64,000 nucleotides of DNA from Apodospora peruviana (taxonomy: Eukaryota; Ascomycota; Sordariomycetes; Sordariales; Lasiosphaeriaceae). Location of the stretch: positions 3,812,001 through 3,876,000 of the forward strand of contig JAUEDM010000003.1 in assembly GCA_033439685.1 (NCBI GenBank), read 5' to 3'. The notes below the pieces were generated by a model that worked only from the letters and a program-made list of their open reading frames with translations, had not been told where the DNA came from and made no database searches. Shown one piece after another: positions 1 to 11,007 of the stretch (positions are counted from its first letter, which is position 1; each line of letters starts with the position of its first letter). Made by a program: the position numbers and the translations under genes.

Positions 1-2
1 GC

Positions 3-1497
3 AACATCCACCTCGACACGGGCTACCTCGACAGCCACGCCCATTTCGGCCTCAACACGCCCCCCGAGCAGCGGATCCTGTTCCGCAAGACGCTCCACTG
101 CGCGCCTCTCTTCACCGAAGGCCATAAACAGGTCTTCAATGTCTCGAGAGACAAGTCCTACACGCGGTACTACTACGGCGACAGCACCGACTTCAACCTC
201 ACCTCGCGCGAACTATACCAGAGGAACTATACGTACCAGTACACCAACGACCTGCGGGAGCACAACCCGTCGCAGATGTCCGGCTACACCATGGGCGTGC
301 AGGCGTACTTCAAAGGGGCCAACAACACGCCGATGACTGATGAATCAAATTTCGTGCCCATTCCTGAACTCGATGTGCCCAACGCTAATACCTATGTCGT
401 CTTTCGGTCTGGAAACAGCGTGCGGTTTGCCGAAAAGACGGACGATCTGTGGTATCAAGCCACGACCCCGGCCGGGGTGAGGGTCAACCTCAACTCGGCA
501 GCAGACGATATCAAGGAGTATTGGATGGACGAGGTCGCGTCCCCCCTGGGCTGTGCGGAACAAATACAGTTCTGCAACCCCAACCTGCCGGAAGATGACG
601 AGGCTAGGTGTACCCCGATGACAGGGGTTTTTGATGACGAGGATTACCCAGAGCTGTTCAAGGACCCTGATGCGAAGGTGAGGTTCGCTTACATTGTGCA
701 AGCGATCGGCCAACCGGGGCTCTCGGGCTTGCTTCTCAACTTGGGCGCGCAGAGTCTCACGTCGCGGTATGGTGTCACGCAGGGCCTGCAGGGTCCGATG
801 CCCGGGAATCAGTGGAAAAAGGACGTCGAGCACTGGATGTCGACCATCATGACGGCGGATCAGGCGAGTTTCGTGAGCCAGGCGACCGGACCGACCGACC
901 CTGCTGTGAAGTTGTTTTACAGAGGGCCCGAGAACGAGTCGGAGCAACGGTTGTGTCAGAGCCAGGTACATTTTGTCCCTTTTCTTCACCAGCTCGTATT
1001 AGCAGATTGACTGACTAGGTACATGACAGAAAATCCTCAGCAACGAATACGCATCCTTCAGTATTCTCGGTCTGGTCCTAATCTTGGCCATCGGCGGGCT
1101 CATCGTGACGATATCCATGTCCCTCGAGGCCGTGCTGGCGTGCATCAGCCGCCGGCTCTACGGGCAGATGACGTACGCGCAGCTGGAGTGGTGCACCAAC
1201 GAGACGCTGCAGCTGCAGAGGTTGGTCCAGGAGGAGCTGGGACTGGGGACGTGGAAGAATGCCACCGGGAGCGTGCCTATCACCCTACCGGGGGAGCAGC
1301 TGGGGCTGCTTGACCTGCGGGATAGGGAACATCCAAGGATATGTCGGCCAGAGGCCGCAAAAAGGGATTTTACTGGACATAATGATAATGATGAGAAGGG
1401 GGTGAGGTATCGCCTGGACGGGATATCGATAGATGATGAGGAGAAGTTTGACCTGAAGACAATTCTTAGTGATAGTTCTGGGGACTGGAAGATATAG
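3..1497 (+). CDS. Fungal membrane protein of unknown function, 3' part (5' end outside window)
   Basis: The reading frame is open from the left edge, so the start is missing. Two exons are visible: 3-965 and 1030-1497. The 64-nt intron begins GTACAT and ends at the CAG at 1027-1029, and the phase is kept. The visible part is mostly an extracellular-looking region with several N-glycosylation sequons and cysteines. Right after the intron comes a hydrophobic segment (SILGLVLILAIGGLIVTISM), which I read as the last membrane span. A cytoplasmic tail of about 110 residues follows. Large fungal membrane proteins of this shape are common and have no assigned function. I cannot name one. Confidence 0.75.
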
Positions 1498-1580
1498 GGA
1501 GGAGAAGGACCAGAGGTACCTCGACAGTCTGACAGTATTTGGATATTCAATAGTTGTCTTATCCTTTGGGGAATTGCTAG

Positions 1581-3893
1581 TTGGGCGTCTATGTGGCTCA
1601 CAGAGACGGCTGCATTGTGGACGACAGAAAACCTCACCAAGCTCACCTTCGAGCCTACGGCTGCAAAGCCTTCGCCCAGAAAGGGGTATATCCACGGCCA
1701 AAAAGCCTTCGTCAGTGGAATCCCAAACTGAACCCTAGAGCTTGGATAGGCTATCTAGTTGGATACAGTTCAACAAACATCTACAGAATCTGGAATCCAC
1801 TGGCCAATAAAGTCATCAGCACTAGGGACGTCATTTTCAACGAAAATGAGATTTTCAGTGGTAACATCGAGACCCTGAAGGCCGACTGCTTACACGTACG
1901 GCTGGATGAACTACAATGACTTCTCACATCTGTGGAAGAGCCAAATTCACAAAATCCACAGCCCTCTGCAATAGAAGAAGACGATGATCTCCACTCAATG
2001 ATTATGGTGGCTGAAGAAGAGGCTGAAGACGAGACCGAAGGAGAGGCTGAGGACAAGACCCAGCTGGAAGAAGCTCTATATACGTGCTCCAGATTCGAAC
2101 CTTACCCTACACCTCCGATGTCTCCGGAAGCCGCATTGCTAGCTGGAACGATCCAACAAGCCATAACCATATCCGCAACCAGCACGACGGATTTTGAGCC
2201 TTGGATGGCTGCCTTCATTGCCGGCCGATTAATGCAACCTGTTGAAACTCAGGGAGGCAAAGCTGTTTCGAAGGCTATGGTTCAGCGACTAGCCAGACGG
2301 CTAAATGGGCTTCAAACACTACACAACCAAAATTTACCTACCTTGCCAAAGTCGCACCACCAACTTAAGCACCACCCTTTCGGCCCTCAGTTTTTACAAG
2401 CAGAATAAGATCACCTTCAGAGCCACTCACAAAGATGCAATCGTGGTCTGAGGTAGATCATCAAGCTTCGCAAGGCCACCAAATTCTAGATTTGTACGTG
2501 GGTCTATACCTACAAAACAAATCAGGATGGTTCCTTTCAGAAATGCAAAGCTCGATTGGTAGTCAGAGGCGACCAGCAAAAACCTACTGCGCAAGAAACC
2601 TACGCAGCCAGATCCTTTCGTACGGTCATGGCCATTGCGGCTAGATTTGACCTCGAATTAGTCCAATACGACGCAGTCAACTTTTGTCAACGCAACCCTA
2701 ATGGAAATCATTTACATGCGAATGCCCACTGGCCACAGGAGTCCTGGAAAGATTCTACAGCTAAAGAAGGCCTTGTACGGTCTACGGCAGTCTCCACTGC
2801 TCTGGCAAAAGGAACTCACAATGGCCCTACAAGCTCTGGGTTTCCAGATTATTCCACATGAGCCCTGTATTCTGATTAGAAACGGCATCCTTGTTTTCTT
2901 CTACGTTGACGACATAGTGTTTGCCTACCGCAAAGAAGATACGGCTACGGCCCAGACACTGGCAAAGCAACTACAACAAAAATACCAATTGCCAGGTGGA
3001 AATAACCTACAGTGGTTTCTGGGTATTGAGGTTCTGAGAGATAGAACCAAAGGCCTAATTTGGCTTTCCCAGACGGCCTATTTCAACAAAATTGTCACAC
3101 TGGCCACCACACAGGCGGCCACCAAAGCCAAGACTGCAATGGCTACAACAGAACTGTTGCCGGTCAATGGCAAGGCCGAGTCTCAGTCAGCCACGGCTTA
3201 CCAGCGAAAGACTGGATCGATTCTATAGGCCGCAGTGATCACAAGGCCAGATGTAGCCTTTGCAGCCTCACGGCTAGTCAGATTCAACACCAATCCTGGC
3301 CCAGAACACCACAAAGCAGCCGATCAAGTGCTCCACTACCTGCACAACACTCGAAAACTGGCCTTACAGTTAGGGGGTCAGACGACTTTGTTGTGGCCAG
3401 CGACGCTTCCTTTGCTGATAACTCCATCGATCGAAAAAGCTCATAGGCATACACCATGAAGCTGTTTAGCGGCCTAGTCGGCTGGAGGGCAAACAAACAA
3501 GATACCGTCACAACTTCCACCGCAGAAGCTGAGCTCCTAGCCTTGGCCCAAGCGACGAAAGAAGGTCTCTTTATAGGCCGACTACTAGCTGAATTAACTG
3601 TTCAACTAGATAACCACCATATCACTATCCAGTGTGACAACAAGCAAACCATTCGGCTGGTAACGGCTGAGATAGCCACTCTGCAGACCAAGCTCCGGCA
3701 TGTGGACATTCACAACCACTGGCTTCGCTAGGAAGTGATTCGTGGAAGGATCAATATCGAATACACATCCTCAAGCAGCATGACAACCGATGGCTTGACT
3801 AAGGCCCTGAACTTTCCACTCCATCAACGGTTCCTCCAGCAAGTAGGGATTATAGAGCCAGCAGAAGCTAGACAGAGAGAAATACAACCATGA
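1581..3893 (+). mobile_element. Decayed, 5'-truncated Ty1/copia-type retrotransposon (integrase end, reverse transcriptase, RNase H)
   Basis: Fragments follow the Pol order of copia elements. The end of the integrase region is at about 1600-1919 (HLRAYGCKAFAQ motif). Reverse transcriptase runs from about 2550 to 3440, with VVRGDQQ, ALYGLRQSPLLW and the active-site motif YVDD near 2907. RNase H is at about 3450-3893 (TSTAEAELLALAQATKE, then SMTTDGLTKAL). The reading frame is broken near 2682 and near 3378, and stops sit inside the frame at 3226-3228, 3444-3446 and 3729-3731. The last two replace an expected Gln codon (CAG to TAG), as RIP would do. No gag, protease or 5' LTR is visible. It is a dead fragment next to the 3' end of the preceding gene. 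Confidence 0.88.
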
Positions 3894-4800
3894 AAAAAGT
3901 CCTCATAAAATCAACGAATCCAATGTGCATCGCTTCTGACACTATTGTCTAACCTTCTGACCTTGCGATTTCTATGGCGTTTCTTACTGGAAAAAAAGGT
4001 TAGTAAATGGTTGTGTTGTGGGTTGTGGTCGTACTTACCTGTGGTGTTGGGTGTGTTGTGTGTTGTGGAAATTTTCCAACTGTCACCGGATGGCCTCAGA
4101 CCCCTTTGAGGCCCAAATGGAGGTGTGGTGTAGGGGGGCGTAGAAGGGGTCTGAGCTTCCTGAGACTAACCTGGTCGGCGTTTATCAACTGACCGCCGGG
4201 TTCAGGCCCGACGGGGAGCGCATATTTAGAGAAATCTGACGTTGCAGCGGAGCCGGTTCCTATTCGGAGATATCTCCGGTCTCACAACTGGGCCGTCTGA
4301 TTTCTAAAAAGGATCCAGTCCGAACCATCTGGTATCGGACCGCCAGCGGGTCCGAGGTCTCGTGATCGTAAATTGCGACTTCTTGGACCAGATGCTCCCG
4401 ATTAGGTCCTTGTTCTGACCGAGTTATTGAAATTTGGCGGCAGCTACGTAGAATAGATATGGACAATCGTTGAGGAGTTTCCCCTGCTGCCTTCCGGCCA
4501 CTGAACTGGGTTGGGCATGCTCGAGGCTGGGCAGCCCGGTCCGATGAGGCACTATTCGTAGCCGGCTATCGTTACCTTGCGTCCAAAATCAACATGTTAG
4601 GGTTAACCACATGGAGATAGTTACTCGGTTGATGAAGTGGCAATGGGAGGACAGGCTGAGGCTACAAGTATAAATATACCTACTCCTCGTCGATATAAAC
4701 ATCATTTTGAACAACAAAGCATCATACCTCGTTCCAGCTATCTCACTCCAGTGTTCAAGATCTCATTCAACTTCAACTGTCCACCTATCAAATCGCATCG
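3894..4800 (+). other. Non-coding stretch after the copia fragment; possible 3' LTR remnant
   Basis: No convincing gene is seen. The sequence near 4013 starts TGTTGTGGGTTGTGG, which could be the left end of a long terminal repeat lying where a 3' LTR should be. Without a 5' partner the boundaries cannot be set. A TATA-like element (TATAAATATA at 4669-4678) lies in the right half and could serve the LTR or the small ORF at 4806. Confidence 0.3.
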
Positions 4801-4805
4801 ACGTC

Positions 4806-4988
4806 ATGCATCCCACCTCGTTCCTTTTCCTGGCCGCCGGCGCTCTTGCTCTTCCTGGGCACCTCGGGTCCAGGGACAGCCCCAACAAGGGGAAGCCAAA
4901 TCTGCAAATTGCTTGCGAGTCTCATGGAGCCACTAGTCCAGTTACGTACATGTACATGTACTCTCTCACGCAACCACAGGGTTTCTAA
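4806..4988 (+). CDS. Possible very small secreted protein (60 aa)
   Basis: This short reading frame starts with a good signal-peptide pattern (MHPTSFLFLAAGALALPGHL) and ends after 60 residues. A TATA-like element (4669-4678) and a pyrimidine-rich leader lie upstream. The tail after residue 46 is low in information and runs through a GTACATGTACATG stretch. That stretch could be the start of an intron, but the first usable acceptor would make it only 34 nt, shorter than fungal introns normally are. The ORF could be a truncated remnant of a longer secreted protein. No known family was recognised. Confidence 0.35.
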   Translation: MHPTSFLFLAAGALALPGHLGSRDSPNKGKPNLQIACESHGATSPVTYMYMYSLTQPQGF

Positions 4989-5590
4989 CGGTACATCCAA
5001 GGCCTATGGGAAGTGAATTCATGATCCCAACGATACTTAACTTCTGTTGGTGTTGATATATTTCTCCTTTGTTGCCTGTTGATTTCGCAAATGGGCCACT
5101 GTTGTTCAAGAATAGGTATTGTTAAACGTCATATCACCCCAACAATACGGTATTGAGATTAAGGTAGTACCTGCACACAATAGTCATTGGTAGTCTGCTG
5201 TTTTGTCAGTGGTAGTTTTCTTTGTGTCTATAACTGTCGAGAGTTCTCAGTTCACAATGCTGTTGTGCTGTTAAATTGAAACCGGTGCACTTGAGACCGG
5301 GCTGTCGACCGCAAATAAAGGCCGAGGAAGCATGACAGAGACGTCTGGGAAATCTATACCGAACTTGCTTGTGCTGAACAATGAAATAAAATTATTAATG
5401 ATGTTCAACTGTGATCTTAGACAACACAGACAGCTCAGCGTGCCTTAAGAGAAGTCATTTGCACTCAGCTTCGAGATCCAAATCAGCCAAGTCAGCTCTA
5501 CACACGTTCAGCATGTCTTCCCCATCCGTCCTTCACGGCCATAAGGCGCCCCGTCTAGCAGGCTTATATTAACACCAACAACACCCCACC
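4989..5590. other. Intergenic, no gene seen
   Basis: AT-rich sequence with no convincing coding signal on either strand. It probably holds the 3' flank of the minus-strand gene ending at 5591. Confidence 0.5.
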
Positions 5591-6564
5591 TCACCAGGCA
5601 GCTGGTACCTCGTCGCCTCCCCCTGGCGCACCCTCCGCCTCCGGCCGCCCCTGAAACCACGTCTCCCACCAGTTGTACATGTCGGGGAACACGATGGTCA
5701 TCATCCCTGTCCTGCGGCCAAACACCAGCTCATCCAGCAGCTCATACCAGAACAAGACGCCGTAGCCAATCCCGTGCGGACCCTTAGCCACCCCCGAACG
5801 ACTTGGCTGAATATCTTGCGCATACTGCAGCATCACGTGCGGGACGATCCTCGGCCCGAAGTCCAGCAGGGTATCGTACTCGGCGCAATCAGTGTACATG
5901 GCCGACGTGCTGTGGACCGAGACGCGCTCGCAGCGCTCGGTCCAGTCGGCGATAGCGTTGCGCACTGCGCGGTTGAGGTTAAAGGACAGCTTCAGGATTT
6001 GCCACGCGCGGGAGGAGGAGCCGCCGACTTCTTCGGGGTTGTCGTCGGGGAGGTACGCGGGGTCGGTTTCTAGCCTCATGTCTGATGGCGAGTTAGTACT
6101 TAGGAAGTGAGATAGAAGTGAGAGGAGGGAGAAAGCGGTACAAAGATGCACGGCCGTATCGTCGTTCTCATTGAGCGCCAGCTGGTATACGACGAGAGGG
6201 ATGATTTTGGGGCCGAGGGTGGTCAGTGCCGTGAAGGAGGGGACCGAGGACCAGGTTGATGGGCTGTTTGTCGAAAGCTGAGGTTAGCGGATGGAATAGA
6301 CGGATGGCGTGAGTGCTAGTGGACAAACCCTTGGGCCGAGATAGCCTGCTGCCAGTCGTTCCATTTGGCTTCGAAGTCCTTGACATATTTGGGAAATGTT
6401 ACCAGGAGGCGCAGATAGAGCCTGCTGGTCGACCAGATAGTGTTCTCCCTGGTGTCTCGGTGTAATCCATGTTGGTGTTCTGATTCTATGTGATGAGTGG
6501 CAGGCTGATGCGTTTGCGGCTGTTGGTTGCGAAATTGAAGCTGACCTCGAAGAGGGGAAGTCAA
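5591..6564 (-). CDS. Fungal hypothetical protein, three exons
   Basis: Exons 6564-6329, 6263-6142 and 6081-5591 join in phase across introns of 65 and 60 nt with canonical ends, giving 282 aa. The first exon holds RLYLRLLVTFPKYVKDFEAK, the second a hydrophobic stretch (LTTLGPKIIPLVVYQLAL) followed by ENDDTAVHLY, and the third an aspartate- and tryptophan-rich end (FWYELLDELVFG, MYNWWETWF). The pattern resembles a family of fungal hypothetical proteins, but no function is known to me. The start is uncertain. The ATG at 6564 gives about 45 unconvincing residues, while a better-placed ATG near 6470 (AACATGG) is out of frame, so a missed intron or a frameshift near the start is possible. Confidence 0.6.
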
Positions 6565-6980
6565 GCTTGCTCCAATACAGAAATTAGACGTTGATTTGTT
6601 GCCTGATTCGCAGTACCGCAGCGTCGGGTGGGCAAACCATGGGCCCTACCAACGTGCATGAAGCAAAGTTCGATGAACCACTTGTTTTAGCGTAGTCCAT
6701 GCTTAAACCCCAATCCTTAAGGCTACCAGTATAAATTAGTTAATCAGTTAAGCAGTTGTCACTTCAAAAGCGAGGTTCGATCGAGCAAGGTTCAGGGGTT
6801 CAGGGGTAAATAAACATTAACAATTCTAAACGAAACCAAAACTACAATAAACCAGCAGGCAGTTTAAAAAACAGTGATACAGGGTACAACCATTAAAGGT
6901 AAGCAATGTTCATACAAACAAACCACGCTCCATCCAGCCACAATTTGTCCCTCCGTTTGTCATCTTCCCACATACTTTAC
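6565..6980. other. Intergenic, no gene seen
   Basis: AT-rich sequence between two minus-strand genes. It would contain the promoter of the 5591-6564 gene. No recognisable motif was found. Confidence 0.5.
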
Positions 6981-9157
6981 CTATAGTGACCCTCCTAAAG
7001 CCGAATCCATGACACAGTCGGCCGTATGAACGCCTCCTAGGACATCAAAGTCCTTGACCCACTTGTCACCCCAGGTGCTGTCAATGCTACAAACAGTCGG
7101 TATAGCGGTAGCGAAGTTCTGGATGCAGTCCTCGAGGCCCAAATCGCCAAAGCTGAGCTCGTTCTTGTCCGGCGGGCAGGAACCTTGTGGAACAAGGCGG
7201 CGAGCGACATGGACTTGCCGTTCTGGGCCCCGCCGTCCAGGCTTGGAGCCCGCGGCGTCGGCGCGCCCTCCTTGAACGGCCGTTTCTTGTCGACGAGCTC
7301 CTTGGAGTAGCCCGGCGCGGCCTCGCGCAGCTTCTGCTCGTTGAACCGTGCCGGGGACCCCGGGCTGCCGTCGGCTTTCATGCATACCGGCGGCTGGGGT
7401 CCGCTGTTGTCCTTGATATCCGGGAGCTTGCCCCCCTCGCAGTCCTGGCAGATCTGGTTACCCTCGCACGGAGGCTTTCCTCCGCCCTGGCCAGGATTTT
7501 TCTCTGCGTCATCTCCTGCTTCGCCCGTGACATCGGGTATTTGATCGCCACCGTCTTCGAGTAGGGTGCATCCATCCTCCATGTTCAATCGCTTCTTGGA
7601 CGAAGAGCAGGGGCTTCACGTCGTTAGGATCCTCGTTCTCCACCACGGTGGTCTTGTAGCCATCTTCCGGCTCGGTAGTTTTCCGCTTGCGCCCATATGG
7701 GTTCTCAATGTCTATGTAGTTATGGTCGATGCCGGGGTAGGGCTCCGTTCTGTACTCTTCGTTGTCCTTGGGGGAATTGATGCCGGTCTGCGCAAAGGCG
7801 TTGACCTCCGCAGCCGCCAAGCTGGGCATCACGCCTTTGAGAGCATTGTTCATGAGCCGGTCGTACACGAACTGGGTGGTTTTCCCCTCCTCGTGAAGAG
7901 GCCCTTCGTAGCCAACAACTGCAGAAAGGAGCAAGACATGTGTTAGTAAAAGAAGCGAGGCCAAAGCAAGCCAAGGTTGGTTGACAATCACTCACTGGTG
8001 GCCATGATACCTGCCACCAGAGGACACGCCATACTGGTGCCTGTGCGGTATTTAGTAGCTTTGTCGTTTTTATTATCGGCCGAGACGAGGCCGCTTCCAG
8101 GAGCCCATATGTCCACATTGGGACCGGCCTTCCAATCTAGCGGCGATTCAATTGTCAGTCAGTCGTACCTCCAGACCTTCAATGCAGACGATGGGGTAAT
8201 GATGACAACCGGATACAAGGAAAGAATATACGATCCACACCCAAATTGGCGTATTTCTTTGTAGTACCGCCAACACAGATGGTGTGCTTGGACTCGCCAC
8301 GAGACTCCGCCCGCCTTCAGACTCTTCCCTTCGTCGCTGGTGCCCTGTTCCCGGCGGCAATGGCTATCGGGATGCCCGAGTCGCATTCCATTTCGAGAGC
8401 TCTCCTCACTGCATTGCTGTCCTTGATATCGAGACCAAGGGACAGGTTTGATGACGGAGCCCTTCCAATCCCTAGGCGGGTTCGCCTTCTTCTCGTTGTA
8501 TTTAGCCGTGACGTCTTTGATGGCATCGAGCACGCCCTAGGTGTTTTCTCTGCACCTCATTTTCCGCTCTCCTTGATCGGTCGTTTCGTACTCGCAGTGC
8601 TGCACCTTCACATTGATCAGGTTTGCCCACTGCGCAACGCCATGTTTGGCACCTCCTACCAGGGCTTCCACATGTGTCCCGTGCCCTTGAATGTCATCCC
8701 AGGTTGCGTCTTGCGACAGATAGGTGGTTTGCGCGGTATCCTTGGAGTTGGATGCTCTTTGATCTGGCCCATCGTCAAGTGCACCCTTAGCGAAAGCAAC
8801 ATAGCTTGTACGGATGCCCGAGTCGAATACGTAAATGTCGACACCTCCCCCAGCCCCCATGAGGATGTCGATGTCCTTCTCCATCTCGTCAACGTCTATC
8901 TTTTGGCCGGCCGCCAGTTGTTGCAGATGCCAGTGGGCCTTCCGTCTCGCAATCATCCATTCGGGCTTTGTGTGCTGGCGCTTGAGTAGAGTTGAATCTT
9001 CATCTGCAGCCGAGTTTAAGTCCTCGTCCCGCATTGCCGGTTGAGAATCAGAGGCCAGTACGCCGTGGACCAGATGTTGTGGCGGTATGGCCGTGGCCAT
9101 AGCTCGGCCTTCCATCAAGGCGAGGCCCAGAAGACATGTCCGGGAGACTGAGGGCAT
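6981..9157 (-). pseudogene. Subtilisin-like serine peptidase (S8 family), broken by stops and frame changes
   Basis: All three catalytic motifs of an S8 peptidase are present in order on the minus strand: VFDSGIRTSY (Asp), GHGTHVEALVGG (His) and YRTGTSMACPLVAGIMAT (Ser). A hydrophobic N-terminus (MPSVSRTCLLGLALMEG...) suggests secretion. Two ordinary introns are visible (8240-8137 and 7995-7919). The gene cannot be read through. There is a TAG at 8539-8537 (expected Gln), one extra base near 8448 that breaks the conserved VI-NLSLG segment, and a TGA at 8319-8317. Two more frame changes fall near 7590 and 7190. The last 60 codons hold a Cys-containing module (GLEDCIQNFATAIPTVC, then TADCVMDSALGG) like tails seen on other secreted fungal hydrolases. 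I infer an inactive gene; sequencing errors cannot be ruled out for the indels. Confidence 0.8.
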
Positions 9158-10375
9158 GGCCGGTGCTCGCCGTTGCTTGATTCAAGTGTTCTCTTCGGCA
9201 ATTGATCTTTGGGGTATTAATATCCAGGGCTGGCTGAAGTATGACAAACTGAATTGAACGTGCTATGGTGGTGTGCTTGTTGAGTTTCGAGCTTGTCGCC
9301 CCGATAAGGTTCACATTCACAGTGAGGTGATAGAAGGTATTCGTATTTATATCAGAGGAGTCAGGAGGAAAGACAGGTCAAACCGCCGACCAGATTATCA
9401 GTCCCTCGAAAAGAAGCTGCTTGTTGCATAAGGTAGCCTTGTCGCTTACTTCAAACATTCACTACTACCCACTTACTTAATGTGTTTCCAGAAAATTTTG
9501 TGATTCCATGCCACATGTGCCTGTGGACGGATCTTTGTGTGCGGAGGGACTTGTGGCACGGGCTTACGGTGTTCTTGCCGGAACAGTCGAGTCTACCATT
9601 AGACCGGATGGGTTTAAACATGGCGCTTAACCGAGGAGTGATTGCCTTGGAGGAGTTCTCGCTGTGGTTGGCTTTGTTGAGGCGTTCCCAGGTGGTTTGG
9701 AGTTATTTTACGGAGAAGAATCGCTAACTTAACCCTTTTCTTTGACAATTAACACTTTGTAACTCTGCCAGAATTTAAAACCTTAGTGGCGTTACCTGCC
9801 AAGCCTTAAACTGGACAAGAAAAGCACCTTCGTATCTGCTATATGGCTTTGAATTCATTCACTGAAACGTATATCTTAATCCAACTAGTATTCGTTATAA
9901 GATTTACGGTATACGTTTTAATATCTAGCAATATTCTTCCAAAAAAATGGAACTCACGGTATGTATTAAGATATGAAAGCCGTTATTTTGTCCAGGTCAG
10001 GACCTGACAAAGTAACTCACTAAGGTTAATAATCCCGGCAGAGGTTTAATAGTTCCGCCCCTGGTGTTGTCTGCGGACCCTACAATTGATAGACGGGTCA
10101 TCCTCTTTAATTGCTTGTGGAGAGAGGATATGTAGAACTAGAGGGCATCTTGATCAAATTACAACACTAAAATTGATAGAAGCACTAGGAAAAAAAATGT
10201 ATGATCAGAATAAGGAGAGGAATGAAGTGATTGATTCATCTCCTTGGAGAAAGAGAAAGTAGCTCGCGCTGCTCTGCTATTTAATATACATGATGCATGA
10301 GGCATACTTCGATATAAACCAACTCCATGTTTCAGCATAGCACATGCTCACAAGGCTATCCCATGACACCTCTCC
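9158..10375. other. Intergenic, AT-rich in its right half; no gene seen
   Basis: The left part should hold the promoter of the broken peptidase gene. An 81-codon frame at 9482-9727 (+) looks like chance. The stretch 9730-10350 is rich in A and T and in TA steps, as old RIP-mutated DNA often is, but no mobile-element protein can be read in it. Confidence 0.45.
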
Positions 10376-10479
10376 TTAATTCGTCCCAAAGCACTTGAGC
10401 ACGCCGTTATCATTTTGGATAGTCCCAGTCGCCGCTGTTACCCAACATAGTCAGCATGCATGACAGGCTAGAAGCCCAC

Positions 10480-10543
<64 letters not shown>

Positions 10544-11007
10544 GCGAAACAGCATCCAGATCAAGGGTAATAGCAGCAGCACATACCGAGGTTGTAACTA
10601 AACGAGTTGACAGAGCCGTCGATCCGTTTGCATCCGACCGGCATGAACAGGGCGCCGCCCGCAGCCGGGCCAAGAGCACCACCCCAGGTGCAGGTATTAG
10701 CGAAGAATCCGCTAAAAGATAGGTCGTAATAAGTCAGTTTGGTAGCTTGGCTTCATGTTAGGTGGGTTAAGGAGAGGCCTTACTTCTGTTGTGGTTGAAT
10801 GTTGCCATTGTTGTTGCCGAAGCACTTGCCCAGTTGGATACCAGCGCCTACGTACGACCCGTCGTTCTTGCGGCAATCGCAGCCCATGTAAGCCGGGACG
10901 GCCTTGTTGATTATCCATTTACAGTTGGTGCACGAGGCAGTGAAGGCAGCTGACGAGGTGGCAGCGAAGAGCGCAACGGCTCCGACGAGTGTGTTTGCCA
11001 AATGCAT
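10376..11007 (-). CDS. Secreted cyanovirin-N homology (CVNH) lectin
   Basis: Three exons (11007-10784, 10711-10587, 10434-10376) give 135 aa. A signal peptide (MHLANTLVGAVALFAATSSA) is followed by the two-repeat CVNH pattern. Repeat one has SCTNCKWI... and LGKCFGNNNGNIQ. Repeat two has ANTCTWGG... and IQNDNGVLKCFG just before the stop. CVNH proteins bind oligomannose sugars; the fungal members are usually small and either cytosolic or secreted. Here the signal peptide points to secretion, and an extra Cys pair in the first repeat (NCKWIINKAVPAYMGCDC) may add a disulfide. The second intron (10586-10435, 152 nt) is enlarged by a microsatellite. Specificity cannot be read from the sequence. Confidence 0.85.
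10483..10548. repeat. (AG)n microsatellite with a GAGC-repeat tail inside the CVNH intron
   Basis: About 25 AG units (10483-10532) are followed by a GAGC run to about 10548. On the gene strand this is a (CT)n tract sitting in the 3' half of intron 2 of the CVNH gene, close to the branch-point and acceptor region. Confidence 0.95.
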
